This document shows, one piece after another, positions 1-6,033 of a stretch of DNA of 44,033 nt. Each line of letters starts with the position of its first letter. The first letter of the stretch is position 1. The stretch is from contig JBGVIE010000038.1 of NCBI GenBank assembly GCA_045122895.1, positions 1 to 44,033 on the forward strand. Reading direction: 5' to 3'. The position numbers and the translations under genes were made by a program. This DNA comes from RGIG1934 sp045122895. GTDB lineage: Bacteria; Bacillota; Clostridia; Lachnospirales; Lachnospiraceae. The notes under the pieces are model-generated. The model was given only the letters and a program-made list of their open reading frames with translations, had not been told where the DNA came from and searched no databases.

Positions 1-2
1 GG

Positions 3-128
3 GAACTGCTTATGAAGCTTAAGGAGCAGGGAAAGACAATAATACTTGCGTCACATTCCACGGAGGACATAGAGATACTATGTGATACTGTTCATGAGAT
101 GGATAAAGGTGTGATTAGTGAGATGTAG
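3..128 (+). CDS. ABC transporter ATP-binding protein, C-terminal end (5' truncated by window)
   Basis: An open frame runs from the window edge to TAG at 126-128 and gives the last 41 residues of an ABC ATPase. The stretch IILASHSTEDIEILCD is the H-loop region that follows Walker B and the D-loop: the switch histidine lies in ASHS, and the region continues as DTVHEMDKGVI, typical of the end of ABC-2-type exporter ATPases. The Walker A and signature motifs lie outside the window, so substrate and direction cannot be judged. A stem-loop follows at 166-195, before the agr-like genes, so this gene probably ends the preceding operon. Confidence 0.8.
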   Translation, partial: ELLMKLKEQGKTIILASHSTEDIEILCDTVHEMDKGVISEM

Positions 129-165
129 GGATAATAAAATCTATAAATTGTTTTGCTTGATATGT

Positions 166-195
166 AACAGGTATGGCGATAATGCTATACCTGTT
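166..195. other. Perfect 12-bp stem-loop between the ABC gene and agrB
   Basis: AACAGGTATGGC (166-177) pairs with GCTATACCTGTT (184-195), one pair being G-T, around the loop GATAAT. No T-run follows on either strand, so a standard intrinsic terminator is doubtful. It could be a weak terminator, an mRNA-stabilising end or a leader structure for agrB, which starts 33 bases downstream. Confidence 0.55.
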
Positions 196-227
196 ATGAA
201 TTTACTATGTGATACAGGGAGTTCTTA

Positions 228-806
228 ATGGAGTATATAGTAAAAAAAATACTGGATAAACTTGAAGATATTGGTGCAATAAATAAAAATAAATTAGAAT
301 TATATGAATATGTTCTTTTGATGAAGTTAGAGAAATATGTTGTGTTGCTGTCAGTTGCTATATTAAGTATAGCGACTGACAGTATATTTGAGACAATAAT
401 ATTTATGGCTTGTTTTTCTGCTATACGAAAAAGAGCAGGTGGATATCATGCATCAACATTTATAAAGTGTTACCTTTTAAGTATATTTATATATTTATCA
501 TTTATTTTAAAATTTTTATATATTATGATGAACAATTTTGTCACGACAGTAATAGAATACTTAGTTGTTACTGCAGCATTTATGTATATTGGTGCAGTTA
601 ATAATCCCAATATTGATTGGAATGATTGCGAGTTGGATGAAAGTTCAAAAAAATTACGACAAATACTTATGGGTATTTTGGTGCTTGTAGTGTTTGCATC
701 ATTGTTTAATAGATTTAAGAAATATGTGTGTTGTGCAATATTTGGCGTCGCACTTAGTTTCATATTGCTGTTATTAGGAAAAATATCATTAAATGATAAA
801 AATTGA
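228..806 (+). CDS. agrB: AgrB-like accessory gene regulator, membrane peptide protease
   Basis: This is a 192-residue polytopic membrane protein of the AgrB family (AgrB in staphylococci, FsrB-like in enterococci). These enzymes cut and cyclise the AgrD pro-peptide to make an autoinducing peptide. The family signature is clear: RKRAGGYHA carries the catalytic His74, and Cys81 follows seven residues later, the same spacing as H77-C84 of S. aureus AgrB. Hydrophobic segments lie near residues 38-64, 83-98, 103-123 and 146-185. The LytTR regulator starts 90 bases downstream and the GHKL kinase follows, so the order is B-A-C. No AgrD-like small gene with a cysteine and an acidic-proline tail is visible on either side. 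Function as an AgrB-type protease is well supported; its peptide substrate is unknown. Confidence 0.88.
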   Translation: MEYIVKKILDKLEDIGAINKNKLELYEYVLLMKLEKYVVLLSVAILSIATDSIFETIIFMACFSAIRKRAGGYHASTFIKCYLLSIFIYLSFILKFLYIMMNNFVTTVIEYLVVTAAFMYIGAVNNPNIDWNDCELDESSKKLRQILMGILVLVVFASLFNRFKKYVCCAIFGVALSFILLLLGKISLNDKN

Positions 807-896
807 CGTAGAATATCTGCCGTTATATAATTAAATCAGGTGTTGTAGATAGAAATATGTACGATATTCGAGGATAATTCTAATATAGGTGAGATA

Positions 897-1604
897 ATGA
901 TTAAGATTGCAATATGTGATGATGAGGATGAATTTTTAGAGAAGATGGATTCATACTTGAAAAGACTTTTTAAAGATAGAAGTGATATAGTGGTTCACAG
1001 ATATAGCGATGGTGAGACACTGATTAATGAATGTGACAAAGATAATTGGTATGATGCGTATTTTTTGGATATTCAGATGAAAGATGTTGACGGAATAAAT
1101 GTGGCAAAACGAATAAGACGTGATAATGAAGAAGCGTGTATAGTATTTGTAACTGCTTACATTGATTATTCGCTTGAAGGATACCGAGTTGACGCGATTC
1201 GTTATGTTCTTAAGAATTCACAGCTGTTTGAGAAGTATGTGGTTGAGGCTATTGAGGTTATATGCAGAAATATACAGTGTCGTGATTGTGCTATAGAAGT
1301 GAATAAAGGAAAGAAAAAAATAACGATTCAACAGGGAGATATAGAGTATGTGGAAAGCAGAGCACATATGGTGATACTATATATGTCAAATGGTGAACAG
1401 ATTAATGTGAGAGAAAAGCTAAGTAACATATTGGACAAACTTAGACAGGACGCTTTTTGCGCTATTCACAAGAGCTTTTTGGTAAATATTAATTATGTTA
1501 AGGTTTGGGGCTTTTCGGAGGTGACTATGATGGGCGGAGCATCACTTCCGGTATCTAGAAGCAACAGGGCAAACATCGTAAGATTTATGAGTAACGGACA
1601 TTAA
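897..1604 (+). CDS. AgrA/LytR-type response regulator (REC-LytTR)
   Basis: This 235-residue response regulator has an N-terminal receiver domain (about 1-120) and a LytTR DNA-binding domain (about 138-230). The receiver keeps the acidic pair D8/D9, the phospho-acceptor D58 in YFLDIQM, T86 in FVTAY and K106. LytTR domains bind short direct repeats upstream of agr-type or bacteriocin promoters. The start is fixed by an AGGTGA site just before the ATG. The partner kinase follows after a 13-base gap and is probably translationally linked. It most likely responds to the signal processed by the AgrB-like protein upstream. Confidence 0.88.
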   Translation: MIKIAICDDEDEFLEKMDSYLKRLFKDRSDIVVHRYSDGETLINECDKDNWYDAYFLDIQMKDVDGINVAKRIRRDNEEACIVFVTAYIDYSLEGYRVDAIRYVLKNSQLFEKYVVEAIEVICRNIQCRDCAIEVNKGKKKITIQQGDIEYVESRAHMVILYMSNGEQINVREKLSNILDKLRQDAFCAIHKSFLVNINYVKVWGFSEVTMMGGASLPVSRSNRANIVRFMSNGH

Positions 1605-1617
1605 GTAGGAGGTGTTT

Positions 1618-2895
1618 ATGTTTTCAATAGAGTCAGTCTTTAGTGTTTTTTTGATAGTATGGGAAGTATTCTGTGAGAGAATATTTTTTGATATATTTTG
1701 CACAAGGAAAGAGCGTGGCAGATATGGATATATAATAGAGAATAGTATTATATTCGTGCTCAGTTTGGTAATCAGTATTGTTTTTTCAGATTATTTTGTT
1801 GCTAAGGAAATACTTATTTTGATTTTACTTTGTAATATACTCTATTACTGTTACGCTGTTTCTGTAGCAAAAATGATTGGACTAAGCATTGGTATAATAT
1901 CAATTTTTCTGGGTGTTGAGACTTTGGTAATTACAACTATATGCAATGTGATTCCAAAGGTGGCAGGGATAATATATACTGATGTGGCAGCATCTATTTT
2001 GTTATCAGCCGTATGTCATCTTTTTGTGTATTTAGTGCTTATATTGATAAAGATTTTGTGTAGTAAGCATAATAAATCAGAACTTACAGTGACTGAATGG
2101 TTACAGTTTTCTTTGTTTCCTGTAACAACGATGGTGATGGTAATCACAATAGTATGTAACTGGGAAATTGTTAAGAATGGCATTCACGGAAAATTGCTGA
2201 TAGTGTTCTCTATGACTTTGGTAATTATGAATTTTGTAATGTATAGTATGGTTCACAATATATTAAAGAGAGAAACAGTTATCAGATATAATCAGATTAA
2301 TAATGAAAAAATAATTTCGGAAATGCATTTTTATGATGAACAGAAGAGAAGGACGCATGAGTATAAGAATCAGATAGAATGTATGGCGGCTTTGTATGCA
2401 GATCATAAATATGATGAGCTTGGAAAATATTTGGGAGAACTGATAGAAGGGGTAGAGAAACAGTGTATTAGGACAGGAAATGCGATTGTGGACGCAATAA
2501 TAAATAACAAATATAATGAATGCAGAAAAAAGGGTATATTACTTATTATGGATATTAATAATCTGGAGAAAGTAACTATAGATTATGACAGAATGGTAAT
2601 TATATTGTCTAATATCCTGAATAATGCAATTGAGGCATCGCAGGATTGTGATGTTAAGCGTATATATCTTACAATGATTTATAAAGATAATGCATTGGGA
2701 ATATGTGTCAAGAATAACTATTCAAAAAAGCCGGTAGTGGAGAAAGGCTTATATATATCCAATAAAACTGATGATATGATGCCTCATGGAATAGGCCTTC
2801 AAAATGTAGAGAGGGCAATTAAAGATTTAGATGGTGTATATGATATACTTATTGAAGAACAATTTATATTTTCTGCTGTAATTCCTATGCCATAA
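1618..2895 (+). CDS. AgrC-like GHKL sensor histidine kinase
   Basis: This sensor kinase has a polytopic N-terminal half (about six hydrophobic segments in residues 1-210) and a cytoplasmic kinase core. That is the AgrC/ComD layout for sensing extracellular peptides. The phospho-accepting histidine is probably the one in RRTHEYKNQI. The GHKL ATPase shows an N-box (SNILNNAIEAS) and a G-box (GIGLQNV), as in the HATPase_c_5 family. I chose ATG 1618 because AGGAGG at 1607-1612 sits five bases upstream; the in-frame GTG at 1612 overlaps that site and cannot use it. With the AgrB-like protease and LytTR regulator it forms an agr-type sensing unit. Confidence 0.87.
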   Translation: MFSIESVFSVFLIVWEVFCERIFFDIFCTRKERGRYGYIIENSIIFVLSLVISIVFSDYFVAKEILILILLCNILYYCYAVSVAKMIGLSIGIISIFLGVETLVITTICNVIPKVAGIIYTDVAASILLSAVCHLFVYLVLILIKILCSKHNKSELTVTEWLQFSLFPVTTMVMVITIVCNWEIVKNGIHGKLLIVFSMTLVIMNFVMYSMVHNILKRETVIRYNQINNEKIISEMHFYDEQKRRTHEYKNQIECMAALYADHKYDELGKYLGELIEGVEKQCIRTGNAIVDAIINNKYNECRKKGILLIMDINNLEKVTIDYDRMVIILSNILNNAIEASQDCDVKRIYLTMIYKDNALGICVKNNYSKKPVVEKGLYISNKTDDMMPHGIGLQNVERAIKDLDGVYDILIEEQFIFSAVIPMP

Positions 2896-2915
2896 GACAG
2901 ATATTTTGCCAGAAA

Positions 2916-2956
2916 TTTACGTAGATTTTACATAAAATAATCGCTGAATTTTACAT
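2916..2956 (+). promoter_or_regulatory. TTTACAT direct repeats, possible PhoP-type operator
   Basis: TTTAC at 2916, TTTACAT at 2927 and TTTACAT at 2950 occur in the same orientation, spaced 11 and 23 bases apart, or about one and two helical turns. OmpR/PhoB-family regulators bind direct repeats with about 11-bp periodicity, and Bacillus PhoP boxes are TT(A/T/C)ACA repeats. The third repeat overlaps the -35 element of the regulator gene downstream. This suggests autoregulation, but it is an inference. Confidence 0.45.
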
Positions 2957-2978
2957 AAATATCTTATTATGCTATCAT
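2950..2978 (+). promoter_or_regulatory. Sigma-A-type promoter of the OmpR/PhoR-like pair
   Basis: TTTACA (2950-2955), a 17-base spacer and TATCAT (2973-2978) form a good vegetative promoter. The expected start of transcription is near 2985, about 15 bases before the ATG at 3001. The -35 box lies within the TTTACAT repeat array. Confidence 0.65.
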
Positions 2979-3000
2979 AAACAAAAAAGGCGGTGGAAAA

Positions 3001-3669
3001 ATGGCATTGATATATATTGTTGAAGATGAAGGAGATATAAGGGAAATAGAAACATTTGCACTTAAGAATGCAGGACATAATGTTGTTGGTTTTGAAAACA
3101 GCAAAGATTTTTATAAAAAAATACAAAGTATCCTTCCAGACATTGTGCTTCTTGACATTATGCTCCCGGATGAAAGTGGAACAAATGTGCTAAAGAAGCT
3201 TCGTTCCAATCCTGATACAAAGAAACTTCCGGTTATTATGGTTACGGCAAAGACACAGGAGCTTGATGTGATTAGAGGACTTGATGGTGGAGCGGATGAT
3301 TATATCAAAAAGCCTTTTTCAGTAATGGAACTTATATCAAGAGTGAACGCATTACTTAGAAGGACAGAGACTAAAGGGCATCAAATATATGAGTTGGATA
3401 CCCTTATTATAAATGATGAGAAGAGAGAGGCATCTATAGATGGTACTCCTATAGAACTGACATACAAGGAATATGAGCTTTTACGTTATCTGGTAAAAAA
3501 TAAAAACATAGTTCTTTCGAGAGAGAAAATTATGGAGCATATCTGGGGGATTGATTATGAAGGCGAGTCAAGAACACTTGATATGCATATCAAGACGCTC
3601 AGAAAGAAAATGGGGACTTTTGGTACAAGATTACGTACAATCAGAAACGTGGGGTACATTATAGAATGA
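3001..3669 (+). CDS. OmpR/PhoP-family response regulator
   Basis: This 222-residue regulator has a receiver domain (about 1-118) and a winged-helix Trans_reg_C domain (about 128-222). The receiver shows acidic residues at E8/D9, phospho-acceptor D52 in VLLDIMLPD, T83 in MVTAK and the lysine in IKKPF. The DNA-binding half carries ELTYKEYELLRYL and the recognition region RTLDMHIKTLRKK. The stop codon overlaps the start of the kinase (ATGA), showing tight translational coupling. Upstream TTTACAT repeats and the PhoR-like partner suggest a phosphate-type system (PhoP), but closely related OmpR pairs serve other signals. No pst or phosphatase genes are present here to confirm it. Confidence 0.88.
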   Translation: MALIYIVEDEGDIREIETFALKNAGHNVVGFENSKDFYKKIQSILPDIVLLDIMLPDESGTNVLKKLRSNPDTKKLPVIMVTAKTQELDVIRGLDGGADDYIKKPFSVMELISRVNALLRRTETKGHQIYELDTLIINDEKREASIDGTPIELTYKEYELLRYLVKNKNIVLSREKIMEHIWGIDYEGESRTLDMHIKTLRKKMGTFGTRLRTIRNVGYIIE

Positions 3670-4991
3670 AACAAAAAATAAATTTGCGACTAATTGAGAT
3701 TACAATTCTTGCAATTGTTACTACTACAATCTGCATAACTTTTGTGTATTATAGTTTTTTTGAAAATCAGGTAAAAAGAGATTTGAAAACAAGTGGAAAA
3801 ATACTTAGGGAAACATCTTATTTTGAGACAAAAGATGTTGATGCCGACGATATTGAACTGGCACATGATTTTCACGAATTAAGAATTACCTGGATAGATT
3901 CAGATGGAAAAGTTTTATATGACAATGATGTTGAAAGTGAAGAACTGTCTAATCATGGTGACCGACCTGAAATAAAAAGTGCAATTAAAAATGGTTCGGG
4001 AGAAAGTGTGAGAAAATCTGACACGATGAATATGAATACCTATTATTATGCTATGAAGCTTGATAACGGTACAATATTGCGAGTGTCGGTTGAGGCAGTA
4101 AATCTAAGCAGTGTTTTTGTTAAGGTTATGCCTGCAGTGTGTGCGGTGATTGTGATAGTTTTAATTATTTGTGTGTTTTTATCACATGTGTTGACTAAAC
4201 AGTTAATTGCCCCAATTGAAAGAATGGCGCAGAATATCGAGGAGCAGGGTGAAAAACCACCATACAGGGAGCTCATTCCTTTTGTGAATATTATCAAAAA
4301 ACAGCATACGGATATAATATCAGCAGCAAAAATGCGTCAGGATTTTTCAGCAAATATATCACATGAACTCAAGACTCCACTTACAGCAATATCGGGATAT
4401 GCGGAGCTGATTGAGAACGGAATGGTAGATGAGAAACAACAGATTAGATTCGTAGGAGAGATAAGGAAAAATGCAGAACGGCTTATCTCTTTGATTAATG
4501 ATATTATTAACCTTTCCGAGTTAGACAGATGCGAAAAAGGTAAAGATTTTGAAGAAACCGATTTGTTTGATGAAGTAAGTCTTGTGGCGCAGGAACTTAC
4601 AATACAGGCGGGCAAGAGAGGAATAAATATATTCGTGGAAGGACAAAGCACAAAACTTCTTGCAAACCGTGAGATGATAAAGGAGCTTATAGAGAATCTT
4701 ATGCAAAATGCCATAAGATACAACAATGAGGGCGGATATGTCAAGGTAAGTACTTATGGTGATGATGGACATTCTTATCTGGTAGTAGAGGATAATGGTA
4801 TAGGGATTCCGAAGGATGAACATGAAAGAATTTTTGAGAGATTTTATCGTGTAGATAAGAGCAGGTCAAAAGCTACAGGCGGAACAGGACTTGGACTTGC
4901 TATAGTAAAGCATATTGTTGAGTTGCATGAAGCCAAGATAGAGGTGGAGAGTGAGCCTAAGGTGGGGACAAAGATAACAATTATATTTTAG
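3666..4991 (+). CDS. PhoR-like membrane sensor histidine kinase
   Basis: This 441-residue kinase has a membrane segment at about 10-31, an extracytoplasmic sensor of about 120 residues (32-152) and a second membrane segment at about 153-174. A short HAMP-like linker, a HisKA dimerisation domain and a HATPase domain follow. The phospho-acceptor is His233 in FSANISHELKTPLT. The N-box is ENLMQNAIRYN, the G1 box VEDNGIGIP and the F-box IFERFYRVDKSRS, and the G2 box is GGTGLGLAIV, so the kinase looks complete. The ISHELKTPLT and RFYRVD signatures are those of PhoR-type kinases. It overlaps the regulator gene by four bases. Its ligand cannot be read from the sequence. Confidence 0.88.
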   Translation: MKQKINLRLIEITILAIVTTTICITFVYYSFFENQVKRDLKTSGKILRETSYFETKDVDADDIELAHDFHELRITWIDSDGKVLYDNDVESEELSNHGDRPEIKSAIKNGSGESVRKSDTMNMNTYYYAMKLDNGTILRVSVEAVNLSSVFVKVMPAVCAVIVIVLIICVFLSHVLTKQLIAPIERMAQNIEEQGEKPPYRELIPFVNIIKKQHTDIISAAKMRQDFSANISHELKTPLTAISGYAELIENGMVDEKQQIRFVGEIRKNAERLISLINDIINLSELDRCEKGKDFEETDLFDEVSLVAQELTIQAGKRGINIFVEGQSTKLLANREMIKELIENLMQNAIRYNNEGGYVKVSTYGDDGHSYLVVEDNGIGIPKDEHERIFERFYRVDKSRSKATGGTGLGLAIVKHIVELHEAKIEVESEPKVGTKITIIF

Positions 4992-5004
4992 AATAGACGC
5001 AGTG

Positions 5005-5130
5005 AGCCAAGCACCTCACAAGCTGCGCTTGTTTCGGTCGTGGCTGTCGCCACATAAAAAAAGATATAACCTCCCGCTTACGTAAGCTAACGCTTTCGAC
5101 GCGGGTGATTATATCTTTTTTTGCTTGGCT
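5005..5130. repeat. Multi-hairpin intergenic element (closed by a 9-bp inverted repeat)
   Basis: An outer inverted repeat, AGCCAAGCA (5005-5013) with TGCTTGGCT (5122-5130), encloses three local hairpins. They are ACAAGC/GCTTGT (5018-5032), GTGGC/GCCAC (5040-5053) and the long terminator stem at 5056-5122, which itself contains the perfect palindrome GCTTACGTAAGC (5076-5087). The element fills most of the gap between two convergent genes. Such a closed multi-arm layout recalls palindromic interspersed elements, but copy number cannot be judged from one window. Confidence 0.5.
5056..5122. terminator. Bidirectional intrinsic terminator between the kinase gene and pyrF
   Basis: A run of seven A and GATATAA (5056 onward) pairs with TTATATC and seven T (ending 5122), with CCCGC/GCGGG further in. 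Read on either strand, a stable stem is followed by a U-run, so it can stop transcription from both convergent genes. Confidence 0.8.
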
Positions 5131-5135
5131 TGTAG

Positions 5136-5834
5136 CTAGCACGCAAAGTCAGATAAACATCTTTCGTAGGCGGCTACTGGATCTTCTGCTGCTGTGATAG
5201 GTCTTCCTACTACTATGTAGTCTGAACCGATTTCTTTTGCCTGGGCTGGTGTCATAACACGTTTTTGATCGCCGAGTTCTCCGTCTGCAAATCTCACTCC
5301 AGGTGTTACTGTTATGAAATCCTTTCCGCATGTCTCATGCACCTTGCCTGCTTCAAGTGGTGAACATACAACTCCGTCAAGTCCTGAATTCTTGGCTGTA
5401 AGTGCGTAATGCATAACTACCTGATCAATTGGTTCTTTGATAAGAAGATCTTTTTCCATTGTCTCCTGATCTGTTGATGTAAGCTGTGTTACCGCGATTA
5501 AGATAGGTCTTGAACCATCTTCTCTTGTTAAGCCTTCGATAGCAGCTTCCATCATTTTAGATGAGCCTGCCGCGTGAAGATTACACATATCTACATCAAG
5601 TCTTGATAATACTGACATTGATTTTTTTACTGTATTTGGAATGTCATGAAGCTTTAAATCAAGGAAAATCTTATGACCGCGCTTCTTGATTTCCTTTACA
5701 ATTGACGGTCCTTCTGCATAAAAAAGTTCCATACCGATTTTTACAAAAGGTTTCTTTCCCTCGAATTTGTCAAGAAATTCAAATACATCCTTAGCACTTG
5801 CAAAATCACATGCAACAATAACGTCTTTACCCAT
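5136..5834 (-). CDS. pyrF: Orotidine 5'-phosphate decarboxylase
   Basis: This enzyme decarboxylates OMP to UMP, the last step of de novo pyrimidine synthesis. The 232-residue protein is full length for the bacterial type I family. The catalytic motif DLKLHDIPNT gives D59, K61 and D64 of the D-x-K-x-x-D set. The phosphate-binding loop is seen as TPGVRF and the C-terminal IVVGRPIT. GGAGG lies six bases before the ATG on the minus strand. It stands alone here as a single-gene unit between its own promoter and the bidirectional terminator. carB, in the same pathway, is 14 kb away on the other strand. Confidence 0.96.
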   Translation of the reverse strand: MGKDVIVACDFASAKDVFEFLDKFEGKKPFVKIGMELFYAEGPSIVKEIKKRGHKIFLDLKLHDIPNTVKKSMSVLSRLDVDMCNLHAAGSSKMMEAAIEGLTREDGSRPILIAVTQLTSTDQETMEKDLLIKEPIDQVVMHYALTAKNSGLDGVVCSPLEAGKVHETCGKDFITVTPGVRFADGELGDQKRVMTPAQAKEIGSDYIVVGRPITAAEDPVAAYERCLSDFAC

Positions 5835-5875
5835 TTTAATCCTCCATCTTATATATTATTAATGTGTCTTGAACC

Positions 5876-5904
5876 ATTATAAAATATTTTCTTAATTATG
5901 GCAA
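5876..5904 (-). promoter_or_regulatory. Promoter of pyrF
   Basis: On the minus strand, TTGCCA (plus 5899-5904), a 17-base spacer and a perfect TATAAT (plus 5876-5881) are present. The predicted leader is about 35 bases. I saw no PyrR or attenuator-type structure in it. Confidence 0.7.
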
Positions 5905-5937
5905 TTCTAATTCTTGCAAATAAATTATATAACTAGC

Positions 5938-5966
5938 TTGTATTTTCACAGAATAGGTAATAAAAT
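5938..5966 (+). promoter_or_regulatory. Promoter of the GGDEF/EAL gene
   Basis: TTGTAT (5938-5943), a 17-base spacer and TAAAAT (5961-5966) form a plausible sigma-A promoter. It is back to back with the pyrF promoter and lies 68 bases before the GTG start at 6034. Confidence 0.5.
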
Positions 5967-6033
5967 ATTTATATAACTATAAAAGAGGAAATATTGTCTT
6001 TCATACAAAGTACTAATGAGAGGGGGAACGTGT

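Noticed and set aside
196..228. 10-codon frame (MNLLCDTGSS) ending at the agrB start codon
   Set aside because: It contains one Cys but no ribosome site and no AgrD-like acidic tail; the stop overlapping the agrB ATG is probably chance.
793..834. 13-codon frame (MIKIDVEYLPLYN) overlapping the end of agrB, considered as AgrD
   Set aside because: It lacks a cysteine or serine ring residue and the usual amphipathic leader, and it overlaps agrB; its length is far below known AgrD peptides.
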